Positions 34,228 to 42,852 are shown, counted from the first letter of the stretch. The stretch is DNA of 64,000 nucleotides from Methylobacterium sp. J-070 (GCF_022829385.1 NZ_JAKSXX010000123.1:1-64000); one strand, 5' to 3'. Notes: generated by a model not told the origin, from the sequence alone. A program made the numbers and translations.

Positions 34228-36495
34228 ATGACCGACACCGCCAGCCCCCAGACCTTCAGCTCCACCGGCCGCGATACCTTCGTCGGCACCCCGCGCAGCC
34301 GCATCGACGGTCCCGCCAAGGTCACCGGCCTCGCCAAGTACGCGGGCGAGTTCGCCGCCCCGGATCTCACCTACGGCGCCGTCGTGTCGAGTTCGATCGC
34401 CAAGGGCCGCATCGCCGCGATCGACTCGGCCGCGGCCGAGGCGGTACCGGGCGTCCTCAAGGTGATCACCCACGAGAACCGGCCCCGCACCGCGTGGCGC
34501 GACAAGAACTTCCAGGACGCGGTGGCGCCCCCCGGCTCGCCGTTCCGCGCCCTATACGACGACCTGATCGTGTTCAGCGGCCAGCCGGTCGCCCTGGTGG
34601 TGGCGGAGGATTTCGAGGCCGCGCGCTACGCGGCCTCGCTGGTCCAGGTCCGCTACGAGGCCCAGGAGCCCGTCACCGACCTCAAGGCCGCGCGGGGCGA
34701 CGCCTACGATCCGCCCACCAAGCGCGAGGGCATCAAGCCGCCGCCGGCACCCTGGGGCGACGCCGACCAGGCGTTCGGCACCGCGCCGATCCGCGTGCAG
34801 GGCGGCTACACCCTGGCCAACGAGCACCACAACCCGATGGAGCCGCACGCCACCACGGTGGTGGTGGAAGAGGACGGGACCTACACGGTCTACGACAAGA
34901 TCCAGGGCGTCTCGAACAGCCACCAGTACCTCGTCAACGTGTTCGGCCTGAAGCCCGATCAGGTGCGGGTGCTCAACCCCTATCTCGGCGGCGGCTTCGG
35001 CTCCGGCCTGCGCCCGCAATACCAGGCGTTCCTGGCGATGCTGGCCGCCCAGGAGCTGAAGCGCTCGGTCCGGGTCACCCTGACCCGCGACCAGATGTGG
35101 TCCTTCACCTACCGGGGCGAGGCGCTCCAGACCATCGCGCTCGGCGCCGAGCCCGACGGCACGCTCACGGCCCTGCGGCACGACGCCGTGCAGGGCACCT
35201 CGACCTTCGAGGATTACCAGGAGGTGATCGTCAACTGGTCGGGCGTGCTCTACCGCTGCGATAACGTCGCCCTGACCTACCGGATCGCCAAGCTCGACAC
35301 CGCCACCCCGGGCGACATGCGCGCGCCCGGCGCGGTGACCGGCGTCTTCGCCATCGAGACCGCCATGGACGAGCTCGCCTACGCGACCGGGATGGACCCG
35401 ATCGCGTTGCGGCTGAAGAACTACGCCGAATCCGACGCCACCGCGAAGGGCAAGCCCTTCGGCTCGAAGGCGCTGAAGAGCTGCTTCACGCAAGGCGCGG
35501 AGCGCTTCGGCTGGGCGAAGCGCAATCCCGAGCCCCGCTCCATGCGCGAGGGGCGGGAGCTGGTCGGCTGGGGCATGGCCACCGGCATCTGGGAGGCCAT
35601 GATGATGCCGTCGAGCGCCATCGCGACCCTGACGCCGGACGGCCGCCTGACGGTGGGCAATTCCACCGGCGACATCGGCACCGGCACCTACACGATCCTG
35701 ACCCAGATCGCCGCCGACACCCTCGGCCTGCCGATGGAATCGGTGACCACCAAGCTCGGCGACACCCGCCTGCCGGAGGCCCCGGTCGCGGGCGGCTCCT
35801 GGACGGCGGCCTCCTCGGGCACCGCCGTGATGAAGGCCTGCCGCAACGTCGGCGCGCAGGTGTTCAAGCTCGCCCGAGCGATGGAGAACTCGCCGCTGGC
35901 CAACGTCGATTTCGACCGCGCCGTGTTCGCGGACGGCCGCATCTCGGTGGCGGGCGACCCGAGCCGCAGCGTCTCGCTGGTCGAGGTGCTGCAGGCGGCC
36001 GGCGTCGACAAGGTCGAGGCGGTCGAGCAGGCCGGGCCCGACAAGGACTTCAACCAGAAATACGAGGCCTACACCCACTCGGCGATATTCGTGGAGGTGA
36101 AGGTCGACGAGGAACTGGGGCAGGTCCGGGTGACCCGCGTCGTCTCGGCGATCGCGGCCGGCAAGGTGCTGAATCCGAAGACCGCCCGCAGCCAGATCCT
36201 CGGCGGCGTGGTGATGGGGATCGGCTCGGCGCTGGAGGAGGAGTCGATGCTCGACCACCGCATCGGCCGGTTCATGAACCACAATCTCGGCGAGTACCAC
36301 GTGCCGGTGAACGCCGACATCTACGACATCGACGTGATCTTCGTGGACGAGGAGGACAAGGCGAACCCGCTGGGCGTCAAGGGGCTCGGCGAGATCGGCA
36401 TCGTCGGCACCGCGGCGGCGATCACCAATGCGGTGTTCCACGCCACCGGCAGGCGCGTGCGCGACCTGCCGATCACCATCGACAAGCTGCTCTGA
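34228..36495 (+). CDS. Aldehyde oxidase family molybdopterin-binding subunit
   Basis: The 755-residue large subunit binds the molybdenum cofactor and carries the active site. Recognisable parts are the N-terminal Ald_Xan_dh domain (GPAKVTGLAKYAGEF, about 31), the PYLGGGFGSGLRPQYQ cofactor loop (about 252), the DMRAPGAVTGVFAIE segment, and near the C-terminus the GVKGLGEIG block with the catalytic glutamate. The length fits the PaoC/YagR branch. It would oxidise aldehydes to acids, useful where methanol- or lignin-derived aldehydes occur. No XdhC/PaoD-like maturation factor is in the cluster. Confidence 0.94.
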   Translation: MTDTASPQTFSSTGRDTFVGTPRSRIDGPAKVTGLAKYAGEFAAPDLTYGAVVSSSIAKGRIAAIDSAAAEAVPGVLKVITHENRPRTAWRDKNFQDAVAPPGSPFRALYDDLIVFSGQPVALVVAEDFEAARYAASLVQVRYEAQEPVTDLKAARGDAYDPPTKREGIKPPPAPWGDADQAFGTAPIRVQGGYTLANEHHNPMEPHATTVVVEEDGTYTVYDKIQGVSNSHQYLVNVFGLKPDQVRVLNPYLGGGFGSGLRPQYQAFLAMLAAQELKRSVRVTLTRDQMWSFTYRGEALQTIALGAEPDGTLTALRHDAVQGTSTFEDYQEVIVNWSGVLYRCDNVALTYRIAKLDTATPGDMRAPGAVTGVFAIETAMDELAYATGMDPIALRLKNYAESDATAKGKPFGSKALKSCFTQGAERFGWAKRNPEPRSMREGRELVGWGMATGIWEAMMMPSSAIATLTPDGRLTVGNSTGDIGTGTYTILTQIAADTLGLPMESVTTKLGDTRLPEAPVAGGSWTAASSGTAVMKACRNVGAQVFKLARAMENSPLANVDFDRAVFADGRISVAGDPSRSVSLVEVLQAAGVDKVEAVEQAGPDKDFNQKYEAYTHSAIFVEVKVDEELGQVRVTRVVSAIAAGKVLNPKTARSQILGGVVMGIGSALEEESMLDHRIGRFMNHNLGEYHVPVNADIYDIDVIFVDEEDKANPLGVKGLGEIGIVGTAAAITNAVFHATGRRVRDLPITIDKLL

Positions 36496-36552
36496 CATCG
36501 GGGCGTTTCGGGGCGGGCGGCAGCCAGTCTCGGGACCGGTGATCTTCGACGG

Positions 36553-36585
36553 GGAAGCCGCCGCGCGCACGGCGCGGCGGCTTCC
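36553..36585 (+). terminator. Terminator of the aldehyde oxidase operon
   Basis: A perfect 14-bp stem (GGAAGCCGCCGCGC at 36553-36566, GCGCGGCGGCTTCC at 36572-36585) has a 5-nt loop and lies about 58 bases after the large-subunit stop. It is followed by TTGCGTG, a weak U-tract. The stem strength makes termination likely. Confidence 0.7.
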
Positions 36586-36764
36586 TTGCGTGATAGGCAT
36601 CCCCTCGGACCGCGTGGCCGATCCCGCCCGCTCCGTCATCGCGCGTGCAGCGAAGCGACCCGGGGCGGGCGACATCGGCAGGTGTCGCGCAACGGGCGTT
36701 CCCGGCTTCACGCGCGGGGACGGCGGTGCTTAAGGGGGTCGGAACGAAACGGCATGGGGTCCCC

Positions 36765-37202
36765 GTGAGTCATCTGCTCCAGTCCTGGCGCTTCTGGGCG
36801 CTCGCCGCGGCCGGGTTCGCGGCGCTCACCGCGATCCTCGCCAAGGTCGGCGTGACCGGCGTTCAGTCGGACGTCGCGACCCTCGTGCGCACGGCCGTGA
36901 TCCTCGTCTTCGCGGGGGTCATCGTCCTGGCCTCCGGGCAGGCGGGCGGCCTCGCGCAGATCTCCGGCCGCAGCCTCGTCTTCCTCGTCCTGTCGGGGCT
37001 CGCCACCGGGGCGTCCTGGCTCTGCTACTTCCGGGCGCTGTCCCTGGGGGACGCCGCCCGGGTCGCGCCCCTCGACAAGCTCAGCGTCGTTCTCGTGGCG
37101 ATCCTCGGCGCCGGGCTGCTCGGCGAGAGCCTGAGCCTCGCGGCCTGGACCGGCGTCGCGCTGATCGCCGCCGGGGCCGCCCTGGTCGCCTCGGGCTGGT
37201 GA
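36765..37202 (+). CDS. EamA-like half-size drug/metabolite transporter
   Basis: A 145-residue inner-membrane protein with about five hydrophobic segments and one EamA unit; full DMT transporters have two. It starts at GTG 36765 (SHLLQSWRFWALAAAGFAAL). Family marks are AILAKVGV near residue 26, ATGASWLCYFRALSLGDAAR at about 85 and the VAPLDKLSVVLVAILGAGLL segment. Such short versions act as dimers. The transported solute is unknown. It is probably monocistronic or co-transcribed with the small protein 75 bases downstream. Confidence 0.85.
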   Translation: MSHLLQSWRFWALAAAGFAALTAILAKVGVTGVQSDVATLVRTAVILVFAGVIVLASGQAGGLAQISGRSLVFLVLSGLATGASWLCYFRALSLGDAARVAPLDKLSVVLVAILGAGLLGESLSLAAWTGVALIAAGAALVASGW

Positions 37203-37277
37203 GCGGACGAGCGGCGGCGCACCGATCCGTTAACCCGGCCGGCGCATCCTCCAGGTCCCTCGCGAAAGGGGACCGCC

Positions 37278-37433
37278 ATGGATTGGGTCTACCGCGGCTT
37301 CGAGACCTCGCTGCTCGGTCTCGCCCTCTGTCTCGGCCTCGCGGCCTGCCTGATGCTCGGCGCCGACCGGTCATCGGCCCCGATGGTCTCCGTCACCCTT
37401 CCGATGCTGGCGGTGACGGCCCCCGCGCCCTGA
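37278..37433 (+). CDS. Small single-pass membrane protein (51 aa)
   Basis: A 51-codon gene with a good ribosome site (AAAGGGGACC, 6 bases before the ATG). The product starts MDWVYRGFETS, has one membrane helix at about 11-28 (LLGLALCLGLAACLMLG) and a short Pro/Val/Ala tail. The hydrophobic stretch contains LAAC, so a lipoprotein is also conceivable. No family is recognised. The clean start and third-position GC support a real gene. Confidence 0.55.
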   Translation: MDWVYRGFETSLLGLALCLGLAACLMLGADRSSAPMVSVTLPMLAVTAPAP

Positions 37434-37452
37434 GCGGGAGCCGGGGCCGCCC

Positions 37453-38133
37453 TCAGGCCGCGCTGCGCGTGGCCGGGAACATGATGCTCCGGGCCTCGTC
37501 GTCCATCTCCGCCTTGAAGGTGTGGCGGCCCTTCAGCGCCTCCGCCGCCTGGGCGGCCGGACGCGCGCTGACCGCGTCGAGGTGGCGCTTCACGTTCGGC
37601 AACTCCGCGAAGGCGGTCTCGCCGAGGACGAACGGCACCATCCGCGCCCAGCCCCAGACCGCCATGTCGACGATCGTGTACGCCTCGCCGAGCACATAGG
37701 CGCGGTCAGCGAGGCGCCGGTCCAGGATCCCCCAGTGGCGGCGCGCCTCGAACGCGTAGCGCTCGGTGGCGTAGGCGCCGCCGTCCCGCGCGAAGTGGCG
37801 GAAATGCACGCACTGGCCGGAGAAGGGCCCGATGCCGGTGGCCACGAACATCAGCCACGACAGCATCTCGCCCCGCACCGCCTCGCCCTCGGGCAGGAAC
37901 CGGCCGGTCTTGCCCGCGAGGTAGAGCAGGATCGCGTTGGAATCGAACACGGTCACGTCGCCGTCGATCAGCGATGGCACCTTCGCATTTGGGTTGAGGG
38001 ACGTGTAGGCGGGGTCGAACTGCTCGCCCCTGCGGGTATCCACCGGCACCGGCTCGTAGGGCAGGCCCATCTCCTCCAGGCAGAGGGCCACCTTCATGGG
38101 GTTGGGGCTGAGATTGTAGAAGAATCGAATCAC
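37453..38133 (-). CDS. Glutathione S-transferase family protein
   Basis: A 226-residue two-domain GST. The N-terminal thioredoxin-like half starts IRFFYNLSPNPMKVALCLEE, with the glutathione-binding KVPSLIDGDVTVFDSNAILLYL block (about 53-75). The C-terminal helical half contains YVLGEAYTIVDMAVWGWAR, the usual N-capping motif. It conjugates or reduces electrophiles in the cytoplasm; the subclass resembles the Nu/YfcG-type group, but this is uncertain. The start is a GTG at 38133. It is convergent with the 51-residue membrane protein gene and is not clearly in an operon. Confidence 0.93.
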   Translation of the reverse strand: MIRFFYNLSPNPMKVALCLEEMGLPYEPVPVDTRRGEQFDPAYTSLNPNAKVPSLIDGDVTVFDSNAILLYLAGKTGRFLPEGEAVRGEMLSWLMFVATGIGPFSGQCVHFRHFARDGGAYATERYAFEARRHWGILDRRLADRAYVLGEAYTIVDMAVWGWARMVPFVLGETAFAELPNVKRHLDAVSARPAAQAAEALKGRHTFKAEMDDEARSIMFPATRSAA

Positions 38134-38206
38134 GGCACTCTCCCTGAACGATCCCGGAAAGATGTCCGGGGCTGGTGCCCGTGCAAGCCGCGGCCGTGCA
38201 GGGCGG

Positions 38207-39679
38207 CTATTCCGCGACGATCTTGTAGCTGCGTCCGGGCACCAGGGCTGCGCCCCGCTCCAGCCCGTTGAGGACGAGGAACCGGTCGAGCGCCCGGTCC
38301 GGCACCGCCATGCGGCGGGCGAGCTCCTCGGCGCTGGCCGAGGTCGCCTGCACCACCTGCAGCCGCAGGGGACGCAGGGCCGTCTCGTCGGGCGAGACGG
38401 CGCCCAGCGTCGCGGTCCAGCGGCGGAAGGCCGGGTCTGGATCGGTGGCGCCCTTGGCAGCCATGATCATCCGGTAGGTCGAATCGCCGATCCGGATCGC
38501 CGCGAGGCGGAAGGTCCAGTCCTTGCCCCGCGAGAGCGCGAAGGCCGCCGGGTGGCCGCCGACGTCCCGGGTCTCGAAGCCGGCCGGATCGAATGCGTCG
38601 TTCCAGCTCGCCTTCAGCACCGCCTCGAGGGACTGGCCCTCCTTGGCGTCGATCTGGTCGAACAGCAGGCGGCGGTTGCCGTCATGGGTCGTCCCCAGCA
38701 CGGCCGCGCGGGTGTTCTCCAGGGCGAAGCCGTCCGGAACCTCGAAGGCGATGCCGAGGCCGGGATGGATGAAGCGGTGCCCGCGCACGGCACCGTCGCG
38801 CGGGTTGTCGCCGTAGGCGAGCCCGTCCACCGCGGCGAGGTAGGAGGCCCGGTCGTCGATGCCGATTCCCGGCGCCCCGATGCGGCGCGCCGCCCGCGTG
38901 ACCTGGGTGATGCGCTCGGCGGTGCCCGGATGGGTCGCCAGCATGTCGGGCTCGGCGGCGCTGCCGGCCTTCAGGCCCGTCGAGCGGTTGAGGGCGGTGA
39001 GGAAGCGGCCGGCCGCGAACGGGTCGTAGCCGGCCTTGGCCAGCGTCCGCACGCCGGTGGCGTCCGCCTCCAGCTCCTGCTCGCGGGAGAAGCGGGCCAG
39101 GGCGAAACGCGACTGGCTCTGCAGCTGCGCCCCGGTGGTCGGATCGTTCAGCACGTCGGCCACCACGCGGCTGACGAGCGCCGAGCGCAACTCCAGCTCG
39201 CTGCGGGCCGTGGCGTGGTTGAGGGTCACGTGGGCCATCTCGTGGGCCAGCACGGCCGCGACCTCGGAGGTATCGCTCGCCAGTGCCACCAGGCCCCGGG
39301 TCGCGTAGAGGCGCCCGTTCGGCAGCGCGAAGGCGTTGACCACGGGGCTGTCGAGGAGCGTCACCGCGTAGGCCTGATCGGGCCGGTCGCTCGCCTTCAC
39401 GAGACGGTCGGTCACCTCGGTCAGCATCCGCGTCACGCCGGGGGCGCGCGCCTCGCCGCCGAAGGACGCCACGAGCTTGAGGTGGTCGGCGTCGGCGACG
39501 CGCTCGCGGCCGGTGGTCCGCGGCGCCTCCGCGGGCACGCGCACCACGGCCGGCCGAACGGTCGCGTCGCCCTGGTCGGCCACGCAGGCGCCGAGCAGGC
39601 CGGCCAGCAGGAGACCGGACGCCGTCACGCTGCCCGCGCGCCGCGCCGCCGACCGAAATTGCCCCGTGATCCCGCCCAT
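38207..39679 (-). CDS. M48 family zinc metalloprotease, lipoprotein
   Basis: A 490-residue lipoprotein (lipobox LLGAC, Cys32). The M48 protease domain has HEMAH at 146-150, the zinc site completed by a downstream glutamate in REQELEADATGVRTLAKAGYDP. The region after about 290 is an additional beta-rich domain, and the ending (PDRALDRFLVLNGLERG, VPGRSYKIVAE) resembles a LysM-like module. Related periplasmic proteins (BepA, LoiP) control outer-membrane assembly. It starts 5 bases after the SNase-like gene, so the two are an operon. Confidence 0.9.
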   Translation of the reverse strand: MGGITGQFRSAARRAGSVTASGLLLAGLLGACVADQGDATVRPAVVRVPAEAPRTTGRERVADADHLKLVASFGGEARAPGVTRMLTEVTDRLVKASDRPDQAYAVTLLDSPVVNAFALPNGRLYATRGLVALASDTSEVAAVLAHEMAHVTLNHATARSELELRSALVSRVVADVLNDPTTGAQLQSQSRFALARFSREQELEADATGVRTLAKAGYDPFAAGRFLTALNRSTGLKAGSAAEPDMLATHPGTAERITQVTRAARRIGAPGIGIDDRASYLAAVDGLAYGDNPRDGAVRGHRFIHPGLGIAFEVPDGFALENTRAAVLGTTHDGNRRLLFDQIDAKEGQSLEAVLKASWNDAFDPAGFETRDVGGHPAAFALSRGKDWTFRLAAIRIGDSTYRMIMAAKGATDPDPAFRRWTATLGAVSPDETALRPLRLQVVQATSASAEELARRMAVPDRALDRFLVLNGLERGAALVPGRSYKIVAE

Positions 39680-39684
39680 CGCGA

Positions 39685-40515
39685 TCAGCGCCGCAGCTCC
39701 CGTTCCCCCTCCGGCCCGGCCTCCGGCCGGTCCGACTCGCCCAGGACCTCGATGGCGTCGGCGCCGGCTTCCAGGGTCGGGCCGCGCCAGACCTCCAGGA
39801 TGCCGCGCACGCGCACGCGCTGGCCCTCGGACGAGGCCGCACTCAAACCACGGGCGTGCACCATTCGCCAAGTGCGTTTCGATACGGTGACCGTGAGCGC
39901 GTCCGCGCCGGGGGGCGCGAAGTCCAGATAGGTGCGGGCGCCGCGCTCGCCGACGTGGCGCACGCGACCCTCCACGATCACGAAGCGTCCGGCCAGCGCC
40001 CGGAGGGCCGGCCCGTCCTGCGCCGCCGGGAGGGGCTCGCGCCAGATGCCGAGCCTCCGCGCCCGGGCGGCCGCCTCCACGAGGCGCAGGGCCGGGCGGC
40101 AGAGCGAATCGGCCTCGTTCGCGTCGGCCAGGGCGAGACCCGCGCCGATCAGGCCGCCGGCCAGATCGTCGTCGCCGTCCGCGATCTGGATATCGGCGCG
40201 CGCCCGGTCCCAGCGGTCCGGCTGCCCGCGGGGGACCACCGTGACGGCGGAGCCGCGCCGGGCCACCAGCCAGGCCTGCGCCGCCGCGGCGGCCTCCGGC
40301 ACATCCGGCCACCGCAGGGAATCCGGCACCACGCGGGCGCCCGACCCCAGCAGGATCTCGCCCCGAGGCCCGATGCCCGACAGGATCTCGGCGCGCGCCG
40401 GACCCGCCGCGCAGGCCGGCGCGCCGGTCCGCGGGGCGGCCCCGACCGGCCCCGCGAGCACCGTTGCGAGCGCCGCCATCAGCGCCGCCCCGCGCCACCC
40501 CCCGGCCGGTTCCAT
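39685..40515 (-). CDS. Exported SNase-like/OB-fold protein
   Basis: A 276-residue protein with a signal peptide (about 1-26, ending PVGAA). The first half resembles a staphylococcal-nuclease-like domain: VTVVPRGQPDRWDRARADI, then GLIGAGLALADANEADSLC and ARRLGIWREPLP. The second half (about 175-265) is an OB-fold-like beta domain with RFVIVEGRVRHVGERGARTY and GQRVRVRGILEV. Full catalytic Arg/Glu residues are not obvious, so nuclease activity is uncertain. It lies directly upstream of the M48 protease with 5 bases between. Confidence 0.75.
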   Translation of the reverse strand: MEPAGGWRGAALMAALATVLAGPVGAAPRTGAPACAAGPARAEILSGIGPRGEILLGSGARVVPDSLRWPDVPEAAAAAQAWLVARRGSAVTVVPRGQPDRWDRARADIQIADGDDDLAGGLIGAGLALADANEADSLCRPALRLVEAAARARRLGIWREPLPAAQDGPALRALAGRFVIVEGRVRHVGERGARTYLDFAPPGADALTVTVSKRTWRMVHARGLSAASSEGQRVRVRGILEVWRGPTLEAGADAIEVLGESDRPEAGPEGERELRR

Positions 40516-40619
40516 CGGTCCGCCCTTCGAACGCCCCGGCGCAGCATGGCGCGTCGGCGCCGCCTGTCCACCGGCGGCATTTGGCCTGGGGCGTGGAGGA
40601 TGCTAAGGAGCCCGCGGTC

Positions 40620-40950
40620 GTCTCCGTAGCTCAGCTGGACAGAGCACAGGTTTCCTAGACAGGTTCAATTGGGCGTCGCGCCGGGAAACCGCGCGGCGGA
40701 TCCGCTCAAAGTCGGGGAAAGCTCCCGGCACCGGCGCGCGTCGTCCGGAGCCCTGCCGATCCCGAGCCAAGCCCGCGCCCCGCGGGAAGGTGTAGAGACT
40801 AGACGGGCGGCACCTACCGGCCGGGCGCGAGCCCCGCCCAGGGTGAAGGGATAGTCCAGACCACGAACGCGTCCCGCGACGGATGCGGCGGCGAAAGTCG
40901 AAGTGGTATGAAACCTGGGGTCGCAGGTTCGAGCCCTGCCGGGGACACCA
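40620..40950 (+). tRNA. tRNA-Arg(CCU), interrupted by a group I intron
   Basis: Exons 40620-40656 and 40911-40950 join into a 77-nt tRNA with genomic CCA. Acceptor GTCTCCG (40620-40626) pairs with CGGGGAC (40940-40946). The D stem is GCTC/GAGC (40629-40632, 40642-40645). The anticodon stem is CAGGT (40647-40651) with ACCTG (40913-40917), the anticodon CCT at 40654-40656. The T stem is GCAGG/CCTGC around TTCGAGC. The discriminator is A40947 and CCA is 40948-40950. The anticodon reads AGG (Arg). The interruption directly follows the anticodon, as in the tRNA-Arg(CCU) intron known from Agrobacterium. Confidence 0.93.
40657..40910 (+). ncRNA. Group I self-splicing intron in tRNA-Arg(CCU)
   Basis: The 254-nt insert starts after a U of the anticodon and ends with a G (40910), as group I introns do. 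Conserved core elements are visible in order: the P element near 40667-40690 (AATTGGGCGTC then GGGAAACC), Q-like GATCCCGAGCCAA (40758-40770), R with GACTA at 40797-40801 in GTAGAGACTAGACGG, and S with TAGTC at 40852-40856, which pairs with R to form P7, the guanosine-binding helix. There is no homing endonuclease gene inside. Splicing activity is inferred from the intact core. Confidence 0.9.
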
Positions 40951-41089
40951 CCCTCTCGATCTTGATCGTCCTCTGCCCCGGCGGCGGCGGAAATCGTTCA
41001 CTGCGTGGCCGCAGTGCCGGTGACAAAATCCCGGGGCGGCGCTAAGCTTTGCCAGTGGGAATCACGGCGCGGGGGTGGACGAGCTCTTC

Positions 41090-41497
41090 ATGGCGGGCCA
41101 GAAAACCGATCAGCGCGACGTCTATGTCGGGCAGCGCATCGCCGAGCAGAGGCGCAAGGCGTCCCTCACGCAGCGCCGCGTCGCGCAGAGCTTCGGTATG
41201 TCTGCGGCTCAGCTACAGAAGTACGAGAAGGGCACGAACCGGATCAGTGCCGTCCATCTCGACATCTTCTCCCGGATGACCGGGGTGCCGATGGACTACT
41301 TCTTCAAGGGCATGCCGCGCAACGACGACTTCATCGCGCCGGGCTTCAGCGAGCCGGAGCAGGCGTCCCTCGGGGAGGGGCGGCTGAAGGAACTGGCCGA
41401 GATCCTGGGGCGGCACATCACGGAGAATTTCTCCGAGGAGGCGCGGCGCGACGTGGCTGCGGCCATCCGGGCGCTGGAGAGCAAGCTCAACGGTTGA
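41090..41497 (+). CDS. XRE family transcriptional regulator upstream of metK
   Basis: A 135-residue Cro/CI-type helix-turn-helix protein (DNA-binding part about 10-66: QRIAEQRRKASLTQRRVAQS, GMSAAQLQKYEKGTNRIS, DIFSRMTGVPMDYFF). The C-terminus is helical and unassigned (KELAEILGRHITENFSEEAR). An ATG start at 41090 is used; a GTG at 41075 is in frame. It sits 176 bases before metK in the order xre-metK-trmB, which recurs in Rhizobiales as I know it. It may control methionine/SAM supply, but this is unproven. Confidence 0.9.
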   Translation: MAGQKTDQRDVYVGQRIAEQRRKASLTQRRVAQSFGMSAAQLQKYEKGTNRISAVHLDIFSRMTGVPMDYFFKGMPRNDDFIAPGFSEPEQASLGEGRLKELAEILGRHITENFSEEARRDVAAAIRALESKLNG

Positions 41498-41513
41498 GAC
41501 TACGTGGACGCCC

Positions 41514-41533
41514 GCCGGAGCGGCCGATTTTTC
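41514..41533 (+). terminator. Possible terminator after the XRE gene
   Basis: A short GCCG-GAG-CGGC hairpin (41514-41524) is followed by CGATTTTT, a T-run. The stem is only four base pairs, but GCCGGA can alternatively pair with TCCGGC at 41535-41540. It would separate the XRE transcript from metK. Confidence 0.4.
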
Positions 41534-41575
41534 ATCCGGCTCGTCCGTTATAGCGGAATCGTTCGGTGATCCGTC

Positions 41576-41646
41576 TTGACCGTGACTCGGGCGAGTGCGA
41601 GAACCCGGACCCCATGAAGGGTCAAACGCCGTGATCGCACCGGCGT
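41576..41646 (+). promoter_or_regulatory. Candidate switching 5' leader of metK
   Basis: GGGTCAA (41619-41625) can pair either with TTGACC (41576-41581), enclosing an ACTC/GAGT hairpin, or with GACCC (41608-41612) in a local hairpin of loop CATGAA; the two are mutually exclusive. A second hairpin ACGCCG/CGGCGT (41626-41631, 41641-41646) follows, 28 bases before the metK ATG. Such choices are typical of riboswitches or attenuators. I cannot match it to a known SAM riboswitch class. Confidence 0.35.
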
Positions 41647-41673
41647 GCCTGTGAAGCCGGGGCCGTCCGTCCG

Positions 41674-42852
41674 ATGCCGCGTTCCAACTACCTCTTCACC
41701 AGCGAATCCGTGTCCGAGGGGCATCCGGACAAGGTCTGCGACCGGATCTCGGACACGGTGGTCGACGCTTACCTGGCGGCGATGCCCGAGGCGCGTCTCG
41801 GCGTCGAGACCCTGGCCACCACCAACCGCGTCGTCATCGCCGGCGAGGTGCGCGGGCCCGACTCGGTCACCTTCAAGGACCTCGAGGCCCTGACCCGCGA
41901 GGCCGTGAAGGACATCGGCTACGAGCAGTCGGGCTTCCACTGGAAGAACAACGACGTCGCCATCCACCTGCACGCCCAGTCGGCCGACATCGCGCAGGGC
42001 GTCGACGCCGCCGGCAACAAGGACGAGGGCGCGGGCGACCAGGGCATCATGTTCGGCTACGCCGCCGACGAGACCCCCGAGCTGATGCCGGCCCCGATCT
42101 TCTACGCCCACCGGATCCTCAAGGACCTCGCCGACGCCCGCCGGGCCAAGCAGGGTGACGCCGCCAAGCTCGGCCCCGACGCCAAGAGCCAGGTCACCGT
42201 CCGCTACGAGAACGGCCGCCCGGTCGAGGTCACGCAGATCGTGCTCTCGACCCAGCACCTCGACGAGTCCCTCGACTCCGCGGACGTGCGCGCCATCGTC
42301 GAGCCGTACATCCGCCGCGCCCTGCCGGAAGGCTGGGTCGGCGAGGGCACGGCCTGGCACGTGAACCCCACCGGCAAGTTCGTGATCGGCGGCCCGGACG
42401 GCGATGCCGGCCTCACCGGCCGCAAGATCATCGTGGACACCTACGGCGGCGCGGCGCCCCACGGCGGCGGCGCGTTCTCCGGCAAGGATCCGACCAAGGT
42501 CGACCGGTCGGCGGCCTACGCGGCGCGCTACCTCGCCAAGAACGTCGTGGCCGCAGGCCTCGCCCGCCGCGCCACGATCCAGCTCGCCTACGCGATCGGC
42601 GTCTCGAAGCCGCTCTCGATCTACGTGGACCTGCACGGCACCGGCCAGGTCGACGAGGCCAAGCTCGAGGGCGTGCTGATGGACGCCATGGACCTCTCGC
42701 CCCGCGGCATCCGCACGGCGCTCGGCCTGAACAAGCCGATCTACGCGCGCACCGCGGCCTACGGCCATTTCGGCCGCGCCCCCGAGGCCGACGGCGGCTT
42801 CTCCTGGGAGCGCATCGACCTCGCCGAGAAGCTGAAGTCGGCCCTCGCCTGA
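41674..42852 (+). CDS. metK: S-adenosylmethionine synthetase
   Basis: A 392-residue methionine adenosyltransferase making S-adenosylmethionine from ATP and methionine in the cytoplasm. Family motifs are the start [20 protein letters not shown] (GHPDK at 16-20, ATP/metal site), [12 protein letters not shown] (about 112), [11 protein letters not shown] and the phosphate-binding [19 protein letters not shown] (about 266-284). The length is typical for alphaproteobacteria. It is followed after about 300 bases by trmB, a SAM-dependent tRNA methyltransferase. Expression may be governed by the structured leader upstream. Confidence 0.97.
   Translation: MPRSNYLFTSESVSEGHPDKVCDRISDTVVDAYLAAMPEARLGVETLATTNRVVIAGEVRGPDSVTFKDLEALTREAVKDIGYEQSGFHWKNNDVAIHLHAQSADIAQGVDAAGNKDEGAGDQGIMFGYAADETPELMPAPIFYAHRILKDLADARRAKQGDAAKLGPDAKSQVTVRYENGRPVEVTQIVLSTQHLDESLDSADVRAIVEPYIRRALPEGWVGEGTAWHVNPTGKFVIGGPDGDAGLTGRKIIVDTYGGAAPHGGGAFSGKDPTKVDRSAAYAARYLAKNVVAAGLARRATIQLAYAIGVSKPLSIYVDLHGTGQVDEAKLEGVLMDAMDLSPRGIRTALGLNKPIYARTAAYGHFGRAPEADGGFSWERIDLAEKLKSALA

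Noticed and set aside
34552..36711. A 719-codon minus-strand frame opposite the aldehyde oxidase large subunit
   Set aside because: Same cause: codon bias of the real gene on the other strand, with low-complexity His/Arg/Gly sequence.
40603..41001. Open frames within the tRNA intron as a homing endonuclease
   Set aside because: They contain no LAGLIDADG, GIY-YIG or HNH motif and are explained by the tRNA and intron structure.
41576..41646. Assignment of the metK leader to SAM-I, SAM-II or SAM/SAH riboswitch
   Set aside because: The conserved core sequences of these classes as I know them are not present, so only an unnamed structure is reported.
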